DNA of 64,000 nt from Pseudoips prasinana (GCA_951640165.1 OX621247.1:23968001-24032000), one strand, 5' to 3'; shown: positions 34,188 to 46,601, numbered from the stretch's first letter. A program made the numbers and translations. The notes: generated by a model from the letters alone, not told the origin.

Positions 34188-34434
34188 AATATCCTGGGAC
34201 ATTATTCACACATGGCCATCTTATACCAAACGAAGCAGAGCTTGTACTATGGAAACCAGATAACTGATATATTACATATACCTACTACTTTTTTGTACAT
34301 ACTTATATAGATTTTACACCCCGACTAGGGACAAACAGACTTATTCATGCACACAGATATATGTCTAGGGTGGGAATCGAACCCACGCCCTGCGGCTAGA
34401 AGGCAAGTATTTACCAACCACGCCGACAGGCCCG
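34188..34434 (-). mobile_element. SINE-1 copy
   Basis: Reverse copy with 'gtgggaatcgaacccac' and 'cgccgacaggcccg'; a few changes in the head. Confidence 0.75.
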
Positions 34435-34599
34435 CAATGTTTTTTTATAGTAGTTAGAAGTTATATTATTATTCTTTTTATCAGCGTTATTCTTTTATTT
34501 CTAATTGTTTATACCTCTTTTATTTTTCTGTATGTCGTGTCTAATATATGTATTTCATATCATCATCATCATGTCAGGCTAATGCATGCTATAAGCCTA

Positions 34600-34735
34600 A
34601 TGCATAAGAAAATGTCGCATGCTGTTGTCAGAATCTGTAGCATGCTACAAACATACATGCTACAATTATTAGAAATGTAGCACGGTTTTGTTAGAATATG
34701 TGGCGTGCTACAGACACACATGCTATTATACGAAA
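34600..34735. repeat. Two-unit minisatellite
   Basis: Two imperfect tandem units of about 70 bases, each with a 'gttagaatntgt(a/g)gc(a/g)tgctac' core followed by 'acatgct'. The ORF on the minus strand just follows the repeat. Confidence 0.6.
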
Positions 34736-34749
34736 TAATAATAATAATA

Positions 34750-34989
34750 ATATCTTGAGACATTATTTACACACGGCCATCTGATCCCAAAATAAGCAGA
34801 GCTTGTACTATGGAAACTAGATAACTGATATACTACTTTTTTGTAAATACATACTAATATAGATAATTACATCCAGAGTCAGGACAAAAATACATGTTCA
34901 TCAACACAAATATCTGTCCTGGGTGGGAATCGAACGCAAGACCTCCGGTGTGAAAAACAAGCATTTGCCAACCACGCCAACAGGTCCGT
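34750..34989 (-). mobile_element. SINE-1 copy
   Basis: Reverse copy, 'catctgatcccaaaataagc' to 'aaccacgccaacaggtccg', 300 bases from the previous copy in the same orientation. Confidence 0.75.
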
Positions 34990-34994
34990 CAAAA

Positions 34995-35120
34995 TGAAAT
35001 AATAATAATAAAATTTATTCAGCACTTGGGTATAAACATACACTTGTACTTGTCAAGCTCACAATGCAGTACATAAACATAGACAAATACAGTATTAAAG
35101 TAACTAAAAAAAACCGTTTA
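34995..35120 (-). repeat. Possible LINE 3' tail
   Basis: Starts with (AAT)n then 'aaatttattcagcacttggg'. The A/T-simple end suggests a retroelement tail; the family was not recognised. Confidence 0.3.
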
Positions 35121-35216
35121 AAAAGAATTAGTCCGTCCGTTCGGTCTGTGTTATCACATTTTTTTAATCTTAAATTAATAACAAGTTAATAAGTTATAAT
35201 TTTTAAATTTAGTTCT

Positions 35217-35476
35217 TACTTACTTACTTATCGTATGGGCAGTGGTTACCCTGGTGTCAGAGTTGTTCAAGCCGCCCAGTACGCCTCCGACATGGCTTAA
35301 CGACCTGTTGCCTAATGGCTACTATCAGGAACGACAGCTTTACGTGCCCTCCGAAGCACGGAGACGCTCAGAAATTAAACCACTTTGACGGTCACCCATC
35401 TATAGACTGACCGCCAGCCTAGTTGCTTAACCTCACTGATCGCTTACGGACTGGTAAGAGCATCTAGCTATGAGTA
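35217..35476 (+). repeat. REP-4 copy
   Basis: Best-preserved copy: 'cttatcgtatgggcagtggt', 'gtgccctccgaagcacgg', 'agagcatctagctatgag'. Confidence 0.8.
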
Positions 35477-35676
35477 CTATTATATTAGTGTGTTGGTGTT
35501 TTACAAGTAACCATGTATAGTGCTATATAAAATTTATAAGACGATAGTAACTGTTCCAAGGAGTATACAATCGATTTCGATTTCAACTATAATTCTTCAT
35601 AACAAACGATTTCATCATATATCCCTATGTTCACCTTCAATCGGTCATAGCGTATGTTCATAATTAATTGGGTTTA

Positions 35677-35813
35677 GTTATTCACACACGGTCATCTCAT
35701 CCCAAACTAAGCAGAACTTGTACTACGGAAACCAGATACTCGATATATTACATATAATATTTTTTTTGGAAATACATACTTATATTCATAATTGCACCCA
35801 GACTCAGAATAAA
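35677..35813 (-). repeat. SINE-1 partial copy
   Basis: Tail and body only ('catcccaaactaagcagaac', 'cagactcagaataaac'); the tRNA-like head is absent. Confidence 0.65.
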
Positions 35814-35975
35814 CAAAATAATTCCATCAGTAGGTATCGGCGAATAGTTATTTAGGCTACTACTTTATTCCTGTTATATTTTACCAGTATTTTTATGTTA
35901 GTCCCAGATAGAAACCTCGATTGTACAGCGTAGGTATATCATCTATTCTAAGCTTTAAAAAGTAAGTGTGCAAGA

Positions 35976-36192
35976 GATCGGGGAGGTTAAGCAACTAGGC
36001 TCGCGGTCAGTCCATGGATGGGTGACTGCCTAAGTGGTTTAACTTTTGAGCGTGTCCGTGCCTCGGAATGCACGTTAAGCTGTCAGTCCCGGTTGTAGTC
36101 ATTAGGCAACAGTCGTTAAGGCATGTCAGAGGCCTATTGGGCGGCTTGAACAACTCTGACAGGTTACCACTCCCCATACGATGAGAAAAATA
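35976..36192 (-). repeat. REP-4 copy, reverse
   Basis: 'ggttaagcaactaggctcg', 'ggatgggtgactg', 'gggcggcttgaacaactctg', 'cgatgag'. Confidence 0.75.
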
Positions 36193-36197
36193 ATGAA

Positions 36198-36425
36198 TAA
36201 AGAGGGGCTCATTAGCTCCTAGCCCATTGGTCTCACCGACCTGTAAGTTCGAGGTTTAGCACCGAGACATTTAGTCTACAGATGGGTGAACACCAAAATA
36301 GATGCATCTCTGTGCTTCCATGCTTCAGAGGGCCGTTTAAGCAGTTGCCATTAGACAATAGTAGTTAAGCCAAAGTCAGAACACAAGTTATGTGACATCG
36401 ACAACTCTGACATTAGGGTAACCAA
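36198..36425 (+). repeat. tRNA-like repeat, single copy here
   Basis: 'ctcctagcccattggtctca' followed by 'gtaagttcgaggtttagc' resembles A and B boxes; the remainder shares 'caactctgacattagggtaa' wording with REP-4. Probably a related SINE. Confidence 0.4.
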
Positions 36426-36499
36426 TGCTTATAATATATCTATATACATATTCATATAATAAAATCGTAGGAAAATCAAACTGTATTTTGAATATTTTT

Positions 36500-36771
36500 T
36501 AAAAAGGATAGGGGTTTGGGGCGTGATCTACAATCGATATCGAAGCCAAAACTATAGTTTTTAGAATTTTTGTCTGCTTGTCTATACGTTTGTTAGGGCT
36601 GAACTTAAAAATACTGCATGAATTTACTTCAAATTTTGCATAAATATCACTAAGAGGTCGGGTCAACATATAGGCTATACATATTATCACGCTATCACCT
36701 AGGGGGAGAAGCTGTGTTAATAAAAAAAAAATAAAAAAATACGCGGGTATAATCGCGGGGCACAGCTAGTA
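36500..36771 (+). mobile_element. Helitron-like element
   Basis: Ends with a short hairpin 'cgcgggtataatcgcggggc' followed by CACAGCTAGT, the Helitron-type 3' end used elsewhere in the window. The start near 36500 is uncertain. Confidence 0.45.
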
Positions 36772-37175
36772 ACAAAATAGCCAAACTCATTATATGAACC
36801 TTTCAATCTGTCATTTAAACAAACTAGTTCTGATACTGTATGTTATTTATACACTACTGTAAGGATTTATAACACCAACTAGCATCTTAAGCATTCCGAG
36901 TAATGTGTTTACTTATGTAACTTCCATCCGTAGTAAATAAATACAGTAGTTTCCCTCTCAGTAGTACTAAACATATAAATACATATAAGGAAAGCACTGT
37001 AAAATTTAATTAGGAGGTAAATTGTTTAACCTTATATAGCCTAGCAGTTGTATAGTTTAATATAGTATAGTCTGCGTAATATCGTTGGAGTTTCCGTTAA
37101 GTTTATGTATAGAGACGATGGGTGGAAGGTATAAATGAATATATAGAAGGGATATAATTTGATATATATCTACCG

Positions 37176-37425
37176 TGACTGTGACACAATTTAAAGTGAA
37201 CCTGCCTTCTGATCCAAAGGTTGCGGGTTCGACCCTCGTACAACAAAAATATTTGTGTTCATGACCATTTTCTCTTGGTCTGTGTTCTGTGTATTTTAAG
37301 TATATATTTACAAAACAAAATATATAAGTATTTATATCCGTTGTCTTGTATCTATTATACAAGCTTTGCTTAGTTTGAGCTAGATGGCGCTATGTGATTA
37401 TCCCGGATATTTATTTAATTATGTA
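37176..37425 (+). repeat. SINE-1-related diverged copy
   Basis: 'ggttgcgggttcgaccctcg' B-box-like head, 'tttgtgttcatgaccat' body and 'gctttgcttagtttgagcta' tail. Confidence 0.6.
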
Positions 37426-37837
37426 TTTTTGTTCTTACCAGATAAAAGCCATTGATAATAATGTACGGATATCTTCTCGTAAAACAGTTCGCGTATCCCA
37501 TATTTCCATTTAATGAGGCCTCATTCTTAGGCTTTCTTACCGAAACGTCAGTCCTTCTGTCCGTATGTCGCAATGTTTAGATTTACATATTGTATGTATA
37601 AGTAATATCCAAAAATATTCATAATTGAATTTTAAATTCTTCCTTTGAGTTCTTAACGTTAATATAAATGGAAGAATAGAGAAAATATCTATACCTAATT
37701 TCTTTGAAAAGGGATCTGAGACGGGGTTCAATGTTCAAATGGGCATTCTTGGCATATTAATATTATTATCATAAGTAGGTACTACACGTGTAGTGTAGCT
37801 GTCACTACGCTGCCTCGGTACCGACGATTCTTACATA

Positions 37838-37930
37838 GGACAACTATTCAAGTGACCCATTTGTGCTGAGTCTGGATGTACTTTGTGTCCGTAAATTGCG
37901 TATTTGTTAAGTACCCCCGCGACACCTGGG
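37838..37930 (+). repeat. SINE-3 tail fragment
   Basis: 'taggacaactattcaagtga' and 'gtgctgagtctggatgtac', as at 32735-32830. Confidence 0.5.
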
Positions 37931-37996
37931 TTTACTAAAAAACCGCACGTGACTTATTTAAAAAAATAATATGATGACTTACTTAATGACTTTATT

Positions 37997-38055
37997 ATCA
38001 AAGATTTCTCTTTAAACGCCAATAACGAATTGGCGTTTAAAGATAAATCTTTGAT
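37997..38055. repeat. Foldback hairpin
   Basis: Arms 'atcaaagatttctctttaaa' + 'cgccaat' and the near-exact complement, spacer about 5 bases, with one short bulge on one arm. Confidence 0.85.
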
Positions 38056-38920
38056 CCGCCGATTGGCCGAATTATTTTTACCATCTTAAGTATGCTTTAG
38101 TGATTTAGTAATAAAAAAATATCAAACTAAACATAAATGGGAATTGTATGTAAATATCCTAATTAAATATCCTAATAATGTGTAGTGTGTAAATTACCTA
38201 TATTTAATTATAAACGCCTATACAAAACATACACCAAAAACATCACAAAGCTATATTCGAAACTTTGCTAAGCTTACGGCGTCTGCCTTGCTTTTTGTGT
38301 GAAACTTAATTATCAGTTTGTATTATTCACGCAATTATCAGCTATCTACTCTATGCCTATATTATACTTAAAGCTCAATTAACAAGTAGTTTTACTAACG
38401 TAGTAAAAGCTCTATTTCTTGATTGTAACTTACAATTTCCTCTATACTTCCTGATACGCCTCGAAGATTTACTTATGATCGGAACGCCTGCAATATGGCC
38501 GCGGGCATTGGTCCGACTGCGTCTCAATGCTATGATTCTCAGGTGTTATTTTAACTGTTTTGGTAATTTTAGGTGGTATAAAACGAAATTGAATGTATTG
38601 GTTTTGGGGTGATATTTTTGAATTTCAATAGAGATTTTAACTGAAATATTGGTAATGGTCAGCAGCAAAAAGTATACGCCTCCGACTTTATGCCAGATAT
38701 TTATTGTAAATAGTTACCAAATCAAAGAGATGATTATTATAAGACACGCTTAACCTGATAGACTTTAATATTATTGCTATTACTTCATTTCAGGAACTTA
38801 GTCCGGGCCCTTCTTGAAGACTAGGTAGATTTTACCTGTTGCTAGTCGTGATATCTATAATTCGCAACTGACTTGCAATAACTTAAAAATCAGCAATGTA
38901 TTATTTAATTTGACGGTCAC
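38056..38920. other. Intergenic AT-rich DNA, nothing recognised
   Basis: No supported features. Confidence 0.35.
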
Positions 38921-38924
38921 CGTA

Positions 38925-39172
38925 GCCTAGTTGGTAGTGATCCTGCCTACAAAGCTGGTGGTCCTGGGTTCGAATCCCGGTAAGTGCAAATGTTTGTGTG
39001 ATGAGCACGAATATTTGTTTCTGAGTCATGGATGTTTTCTATGTATACCTATAAGTATTTATCTATCTATATAAGTATGTATATCGTCGCCTGGTACCCA
39101 TAGTACAAGCTTTGCTTAGTTTGGGGCTAGGATGATCTGTGTGACATTGTCCCCAGATATTATTATTATTAT
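38925..39172 (+). mobile_element. tRNA-derived SINE (SINE-1 tail, different head)
   Basis: The head has a clear A box (TAGCCTAGTTGGTAG) and B box (GGGTTCGAATCCCGG) and could nearly fold as a tRNA. The downstream body and tail ('agtacaagctttgcttagtt', 'ttgtccccagatatta') are SINE-1-like, so it is a retroposon rather than a working tRNA gene. Confidence 0.7.
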
Positions 39173-39239
39173 AATTATAAAAAAAAAAAATACTTTTTTC
39201 TTTCTTTTATAAAGACAACGTTCGCACTAAAAAACTGAA

Positions 39240-39360
39240 TCACGAACACACGCTACATCCAGACTCAGAACACTCAAATGGTCACACAAATAGTCGTCCT
39301 GTGTGGGAATCCAACCCGGGAAGTGGCGATGCGGCAGTCTTAACCGTTGCGCCACACTTT
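39240..39360 (-). repeat. SINE-3 head, reverse
   Basis: 'gggaatccaacccgggaagt' (B-box complement) and 'gcagtcttaaccgttgcgcc' (A-box complement). Confidence 0.55.
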
Positions 39361-41035
39361 AGATGACTGTACAATAATTCCAATCCCTATGTATTTTATT
39401 AAATCGAATACTATACATAAATCATAACATACACTTGCAACGACAGTTAAGGGGTAGGTAATATAATTTATTTCCTCTTTAAACCGTTATAATATCGTAC
39501 TACAAGTAAAACCTACATCGTTACATTACTTATATAATTTCCTAAGGTAATGCTTAGCCCATACATTACTACCTACTGCAGTTCCACTCAATCTAATGAT
39601 AGACTTTGCCTTCCTGATTCTTCATAGGCAGCACTTGATACCGGAAAAGGCGGTAACATGGCGGAAAACGAACCTACCTTTTATAAGAGCAGTTTAGTCA
39701 CTTATTAAACGAGTTTTTGTACCGCAGGTTTCAATGCAATTAGTAGGCTTTCCTGGTTTAGCTTCTTTATCCATAGACAACAAGTTAGATGAAAGTGGCC
39801 ATTGCTTTTTAAAAAATAATAACAATGACAGAGACAAAACTCCTTGCGTGTTAAGGGTGGAGAATGGAGCTTAGAATTTAGGTTTCGCGCAGCGTTTCTG
39901 CGCAAGGAGAAAGTTTGGAATGAAGTTAACTATATCACCTTGCTCATGCTTCGGTGGCTTAAGAGGATTTCCTTACGAAAAACAAAGGATCCAAGGTGCC
40001 GACTAAGGAAGTAGTTATGTTGCAGCATCGTATTTTATCGCAGATAAATAACTTAATATTACGTTCCTGTACGAGAGTGCGGTCGTGAACGTGAATATCA
40101 GTGACATGAAATGCCTGTTTTGCAACTTAATCTTATACAAAAAAAATACCTTTCTAACAAATCTCCATATTTTGATTAGGGGAAATTCTAAAGCATTAAA
40201 TTCCAGACAAAAATACGTTATATTTCATATTTCACATGAGTATCAATCAGTTGGTACTAGTGTAATTAACTCCCTAATTTTTTTACTCTAGAAGTACAAT
40301 TCCCGATTTTTAAGCGCTTGTTCTAACGCTCTGGCAATAATACTACAAACGTAACCTACGCCAGAGCACCCTTTGGATTTCCATGAGTGACATTTTGCTT
40401 CTGCTTCTGTTACTGTCGACTTTACGTTAATCCGCGTAGACGCAGGTCACTCATCTGATCGAGGATTAAAGGACGAATTCCATAATAACAAATGAAAACA
40501 AAGGATCATAGAGTGCTAAGGTGGTCGCGCAGGTACGCGGTCGCACTCTCGGCTGCTGAGTTCGATATTTAATTACAATAAAGTTAGTATACGTATACTA
40601 ACCTTATGTTAATTACTGTGTATACCTGTCCTTTTCTTTCACTGTGTATATTAACATAAGTAAATACTTAACATATAACAACTTACCTACGTAATCAACA
40701 CAAGATATCTACTTGTTTACGGCGTCAGAGGTCAAGAAAATGCTAATTAATGCGTTTTCCTTCTTATATAAGAAATTACAGTGTATTGAAGATAATATTT
40801 CCAACGGCGTACGCCCACTAGAGAGTGGTTAGACAGCAATATTGTAGTCAATTTTTTTGAAGACATCTGTATTAGTATATCTGTGAAAACTTTTAATTGG
40901 CCTTCATCTTCTATTCTGTGTGTCATTTGTATTCTAGCTGTAAGTTTTCCTTAATATAAGTAATAAAATAAAATAAAGTAAATAAAATAAAATAATTCTC
41001 TCAACAGGTTAAGTAATCCCCGTATTGCAGGGTAC
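39361..41035. other. Intergenic DNA, no gene seen
   Basis: It includes a perfect 20-base palindrome (GTTAGTATAC and its complement) at 40583-40602. A repeat at 40490-40565 is related to 19120-19200. Confidence 0.5.
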
Positions 41036-41039
41036 GTTC

Positions 41040-41295
41040 ATCATCATCATCATGCCAGCTAAACTACGTCCACTGCTGGACAAAAGCCTCACCAAAGAAT
41101 GGGTATGCCATAATCGCCACGCTTGGCAGACGGGTTGGCGATCGCAGTTTAATGGTCATATTTCACAGAAACTGTTCACAAACGCTGCTTCCCGATCTCT
41201 GGTAGGTATTCCTTCGATAGATTTCTACGCCCCCCACGGGATGAGATGGGGTGATGATATTCTATGCCGCCGAATATTCTATGCTACGCGGGGAA
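41040..41295 (-). repeat. REP-3 copy, reverse
   Basis: Begins with (CAT)n, then 'ccactgctggacaaaagcct', 'ggttggcgatcgcagt', 'acgccccccacgggatgaga'. Confidence 0.8.
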
Positions 41296-41344
41296 CGTAA
41301 CAAACAAACAATTAACGTACTCAACGCATGACTAGACTTAGTAC

Positions 41345-41455
41345 AACAACTTATGGGTCATACAAATAGTTGTTCAGTTTGGGAATCGAACTGCGAAGCA
41401 AAGTGGCGAGGCGACTGTCTTAGCCTCTGGGCCACACGTGCAGTCATGCAGTTAG
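41345..41455 (-). repeat. SINE-3 head, reverse
   Basis: 'gggtcatacaaatagttgtt', 'gggaatcgaactg', 'gcgactgtcttagcctctgg'. Confidence 0.5.
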
Positions 41456-41560
41456 TAATTATATTATTATTACTGCGTTTTACATGTTTTCTAACAACAC
41501 GTATTATGACAGTAGTCATTCACTTTTAAATATAAGCATGTGCAATTGGTGTAATAATAA

Positions 41561-41726
41561 TGTCCTCCTAGCCGAATTTCTAGTTCATCTCAATAGAGAT
41601 TAGCCATCTGCGCGGCACATGTTATAGTGCACAAGTGTGTGCGCAAACACAGGAGCACTTTCTATACCATCACTCTCATGATCCGATGGGACGCCTAGTG
41701 ACACGACCGGAAAGAGGTCAAGTACA
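41561..41726 (-). repeat. SINE-2 part 1, interrupted by a LINE
   Basis: Reverse SINE-2 ('agccgaatttctagt', 'ttagccatctgcgcgg', 'gacacgaccggaaagag'). It stops at 'agtaca' and resumes at 43081 with 'acaggaccgacggcttt', exactly as the unbroken copies read. Confidence 0.8.
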
Positions 41727-43080
41727 CTCAAACTGTACCAACAGTTGCACTTAATGCGGAAATATTAGATTTAGTCCCATCGACCGTATTTTTAGGATTG
41801 ACACTTGATTCAAAATTGCAATGGGGTCCTCAGATTGAAAAGTTAGCAGGTAAATTAAGTTCGGCTTCCTATGCTGTCTGGAAAATAAGACAATTGTCAG
41901 ATGAACAAACTGCTAGATTAGTGCATTTCGCGTACTTTCATAGCATTATGTCGTATGGCATTCTGCTGTGGGATTCGGCGGCTGACATAGGTACTATTTT
42001 TGTATTGCAGAAAAGAGCAGTCAGAGCCATTTATGGTTTAGGCAGTCGCGATTCTTTGCGAAATTTGCTTAAAGAAATAAATATACTTACTGTGCCATCG
42101 GAATATATATATCAGAATATAATGTTTGTTAGAAAAAATATTCATAAATATAAAAAGAAAAGTGAACTGCATAATATAAATACTAGGAATAAAAACAAAC
42201 TAGCCATGCCAGGCTTTAGAGTAAGCAAAAGTAATAAATCATTTTTAGGAAATTGTATTAGGTTTTATAACAAGCTTCCTATTCAAATTACTGATCTGCC
42301 TGACACACGTTTTAAAACACATATTAAACGTATACTTATGGCTAGGGGTTATTACACCACTAAAGAGTACATCGATGACAAAGACGTCTGGCTCTCACTT
42401 CCTACCTGCACATTGCTCGCTGGAGATCTTGTAGCCATATAGACATGACTGATCTGCTGTGTTACGTGAACTATCTGTAAATGATTGCTATCATATACTT
42501 AATTTAAAATTATTGACTCTGTCTCAAAATGAATAATGTTATTGTTTCGAAGTTTTTCTTTTGTATACCTAAATATAATCTAAAATAATAAGCATTCAGA
42601 CAACCGATCGAGCATATATTGTGTTTGCCTACTAAATAATTACTCTAATTGGACCAAATCCCGTCTTCATGCCCGCTTGAGTATGTTTCGCCGGACCGTC
42701 TCAACTGGGTCGTGTTGAAACCGGTAGTAGATGAACCCACTGAGTTTGTTTCGCTGGGTCTTCTCAGTTGGGGCGCATTGGATCCGGTGGTAGCATTAAA
42801 GCACGACCGTCGTTATTAACACAAGGTCCGTCATAATAATAAAACCTTAATATAGACAGAACCATTGACAATATGTAGTAAAAATAGCTAGCTAAATATC
42901 ATTGCTATAATAAAATAAATTTTATAAATGTTTTCATACAATCTGTACCTAAATATCTATGTTACTAGAAATAATAATGTATACAACTATATTACTACAA
43001 ACATGTTCTGACTATTTACAAGCGCTTTTTTAAAGTCTACGTGAATAAAAACCTTTTTTATTTATTTTATTTTTTATTTT
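41727..43080 (+). mobile_element. LINE-J: 5'-truncated Jockey/CR1-type retrotransposon
   Basis: About 1.35 kb: the last 240 codons of the reverse transcriptase polyprotein, then some 630 bases of 3' untranslated region and an A-rich tail ('gaataaaaacctttttta'). It sits inside a SINE-2, so it is the younger of the two. Its 3' end recurs as three truncated copies in the gene 1 intron (8743, 9846 and 11434). Confidence 0.85.
41731..42442 (+). pseudogene. LINE-J reverse transcriptase, C-terminal part
   Basis: Open from about 41731 to a TAG at 42440. It starts after the catalytic palm motifs: STVFLGLTLDSKLQW (the conserved post-palm FLG motif), then KLSSASYAVWKIRQL, FHSIMSYGILLW, LQKRAVRAIYGL and the C-terminal GYYTTKEYIDD. 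No FADD box or endonuclease is present, so it cannot move by itself. The frame is undamaged over 230 codons, suggesting a recent insertion. Confidence 0.8.
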
Positions 43081-43200
43081 ACAGGACCGACGGCTTTACG
43101 TGCTCTCCGAGGCACGGGGGTATAATACCGCCTACTCCCAGACTTCGGGCTGATGCTGAGAAATTTGCCTTCGTAAAGGTACCATGGGGGAGCGGCGGTT
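43081..43200 (-). repeat. SINE-2 part 2, after the LINE
   Basis: 'aggaccgacggctttacgtg', 'gaggcacgggggtataatac', 'cagacttcgggctgat'. The tRNA-like head is missing. Confidence 0.75.
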
Positions 43201-43208
43201 TAAAATAA

Positions 43209-43472
43209 TAATATCCTGAGACATTATTTGTTTACACACGGCCATCTGATCCCAAACTAAGCAGAGCTTGTACTATGAAAATAAAATAACTGATATACTA
43301 CATATACTACTTTTCTTATGTAAATACATATCTACTTATATAGATAATTACACCCAGACTCAGGACAAACAGACATGTTCATGCACACAAATATCTGTCC
43401 TGGGTGGGAATCGAACCCACGACCTTCGGCGTTAAAAGCAAGCATTTGCCAACCACGCCAACAGGCCCGTCG
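43209..43472 (-). mobile_element. SINE-1 copy
   Basis: Nearly complete reverse copy: 'acacggccatctgatcccaa' to 'ccaacaggcccgtc', B-box complement intact. Confidence 0.8.
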
Positions 43473-43894
43473 TATCTCTATAATGACCTTATCTTAGGGG
43501 CGAAGGGCACAAAATGATTCTGACGTGGTATTTGATTTCCCGATATGTGCTTAATAGATCATTTTAAAATAAAAAAAATAGATTTCTGCAATGGCTCGAA
43601 GTATAGAAAAAAGATACATAAAATAAAATAAAAAATAACTAACAACAATATATTCTTAAATTAAAAAAAAATTAAAGATTTATTGAAAAAAAAAAAAAAG
43701 TAAATATAAACATAAGAATTACGAGAATAAGTCCAAGATACTTTTATACTGTTTTATGGGGGTAGGAGGGCTAAAAATCGACCTTACATAAATCATGAAA
43801 TGCCCCTAATATACCATAAAAAGCATCGGTAAACGGTAATAACGAACAACGATACTTACGTAAAAGGATATAACGGAGTAGTAAATAAGTAAAA

Positions 43895-44400
43895 ACCATT
43901 AACCTCCCACATTCGCCTCTTTCCATTACGCGGGGTCAGCTTTCTTAATCGTTAGACGCCATTCACTTCGCTGGTAACTGTCGTGATCTGAAAGGCTTTC
44001 GCACGTTGTTCTGAAGATTTTTCATCCAGATAGGTCTTCCTCTCTCTCTCTCATATTTGTTGCCATGGAAAGGCACTTTTTCACAATATGGTCTTATCTA
44101 GGATCAAATCTACAGGCATATTATACGTAGACCCGATGCATAACATGGCTGTTTCACCTTAGCCTAGACTCTGTAATTCTGTCAATAATAAGTGTTACTT
44201 TGAGACTCTCCCCAACGTGTTAATTTCACAATTTGTGAGTGATTCCACGCCTGGTTTTCTGTGAAGCCCATGTTTCATTACCATAGAGCAAAACAGGTGT
44301 CACCACTATCTTTTAGACCTTGCCTTTAGCTTTTATCGGCATTTTTCGATCACAGATAACTCCTGTTAGTGTACGCCACTTATTCTACCCAGAAATCATT
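43895..44400 (-). pseudogene. RTE-type LINE C-terminal remnant
   Basis: On the minus strand, 44390-44260 can be read as WRTLTGVICDRKMPIKAKG followed by KVYKIVVTPVLLYGNE, the post-palm segment of RTE-like reverse transcriptases (LYG-x-E). 44050-43900 resembles their GRP-x-W ... KKADP tail. Frames are broken. Old remnant. Confidence 0.6.
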
Positions 44401-46325
44401 GTGTGTGTGTAATATCGGCTGTTATCGATCCGTCTTACACGATTAATTATCCTAAGTATTTTCAAATTCTGATCAGAGTGGAAATGGGAGTATACATATG
44501 CGTACCGATAAAGGGTGTCCCATCTTTGTCAGTACCCACAGGTATTTTCGATTTTGAAAAATATATATCACTGACTTTCAAACATTGTTTGCTTTATGCC
44601 AGACCCGGTGGTCCGGCATAAAAGTTATATCAGTAAAACAGCGAATAGTAAGTGGGTACACTACACAAAACCAGTGTTTTCGCGTTAGCAAAGTAGCAGT
44701 CAACCATTTTATGAAAATACGTGATATTTACATAATTTGATTCGTTTTGTTTTATTCACTCATGTATTTTCTGAGATCACTCTAAAACTATTCTGAACGA
44801 GTGTTGCAGACACTTCTTATAAAGTATAACTTTAGATTCGGTCTTTGTGGTTGTAGCTACATATTGTAGATGTTCCCTGACTATCATTCTCGTTAAAATA
44901 TAGCGTGATTTCGCGATCATCTGACTTCTGACACCCGTAGCGACCTCTTGCAGGCGTGCCGACAAACTAGGGTTTTATTCTTTATTATTCTTTTACAATC
45001 TTCTTATTACATTTTTATACTATCCATTTTATACATAAAGTTGTTAATCTCATACAACTAAATACTATAGATTGCCCTAATATTCTTAGTCATATCCGAT
45101 TCCGAGCTAGTAGATACCATTACGAAGGACAGTGCTGGGTGCAAACTCGCCAGTGGCAAGGTTATGTAAAGCCCTCAATGGTTGCAGTGACTTTGTAGAT
45201 GTTCATCATGACACTATGGGTAAATATATAAAAGCCTTCATAAATAATGATACAGGTCAAATGTGATTTCTTTGTTTTCCCTATTTTAATTAGTGTTCCA
45301 TATTGTTTATGTTAACAATCATAATAAATAGTTATAATTTTTGTAATGAAGAATGCCATATACTTCAATTTATAATATATTTAATTTTAATTTCTTCAAT
45401 TTTTGATATTTGTTATTAGATATAATGTTCTAGTCTAAATTAATTCTAAGCTGTAACTAGTGCATACGGTGTTAACCTATAATTAATTGTTGCACCTGAT
45501 AATTTGCCTGTATTTAATATAATTTATTAATGTATCGTGTAAACAATTGTTGGTTGACCTTAAATAAATAAATAATCTCATTCAAGTTGTAATTCCTGGT
45601 GCTCAATTATGAGTTTGTATTATGGACAACTATATGTCCATATATATGTAGTCTTCCAATTAGCAGATGAATAATGATTATTCTTACATGAACGTAAAAC
45701 ACATTTATAATTGATGTACTATTTCAGTTGGCCTAACATATTGAAGCATCTTTTCTCGGCATGAATCTATTACAATTTTGATTTATGAGCGTGTATCAGA
45801 AAATTACAGTGTGTATTTTAATAAATATTTAACTACTGTTGTCACACTAAATATGTGCGTCAGCCCACAAATATTTAAGCCCGCTACCCACTATTAAGCA
45901 TGCTGTGGTGCTCAAATTACTGAAAAGCTTATAACATATACTCGCTTAATCAGTTTCTATCGAATTGTGTGAAAAGTACGAGATCAGTACGTAATCTGAT
46001 TTATTATATATTTATTAGCAGATTTCAAGAAGTTTTCTTAAACAAAAAATCTCATCGTCATACTAAAAGAGTGGAAGTAGCACCACGGCAGTTTAGTGGC
46101 AATTTGTCAATGATATATAATTACTAGATAATTTAATTTAACGGTAATATATATTGCGTTGGTAAAATATATGTAACTTCCTAAGTTACCGTTATCATTT
46201 TCCAAAAAGTTTATACAATTACATGAATTACATTATTATTCGTGCAATATGACTGACTCGTGCCCTTAATGCCATCTATGAGCAAGTTTAAGAACTTCTT
46301 CATCTCCGGTATAAAAGGGGACTTA
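44401..46325. other. Intergenic DNA, no gene recognised
   Basis: Around 45540-45578 an (AAATA)n run could be the tail of a decayed LINE whose body lies upstream. The 72-codon ORF at 44403 shows nothing recognisable. Confidence 0.35.
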
Positions 46326-46327
46326 AA

Positions 46328-46458
46328 TGTACAGACGCCATCACATCAAGCTACCCCAATCTGTCAAATTTCCCCAACAGAAAGTGAACCTTATGCTTAT
46401 GTGATAAAGTTGAAAATCTATAAAAGAATTTTGACAGATTGGGATAGGTGGATGTGCT
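46328..46458 (+). mobile_element. MITE-c copy 2, left part (interrupted)
   Basis: Starts TGTACAGACGCCATCACATC and follows the intact copy at 27931-28072 up to the target-site copy TGGATGTGCT at 46449-46458. The remaining end is at 52183-52203. Confidence 0.8.
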
Positions 46459-46601
46459 CTGTTCAGTATCGGTTCGCGCTGTAGGTCTCGTAGATTGGCA
46501 TAATCCCATGGCTATACCGGTCTAATATCCCTGGTGCTTGTAAAGCATCCCCTTTGAGGGCTCGATGGAGGGTGGGGAGTTAGGCACGGTGAACGCCTTT
46601 T

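Noticed and set aside
38925..38998. Possible true tRNA gene with good A and B boxes
   Set aside because: The downstream sequence is the shared SINE tail and the acceptor ends do not pair well, so it is a SINE head.
45150..45260. Possible reverse transcriptase motif A fragment
   Set aside because: Only a loose VHHDT-like match; the frame and flanking motifs do not support it.
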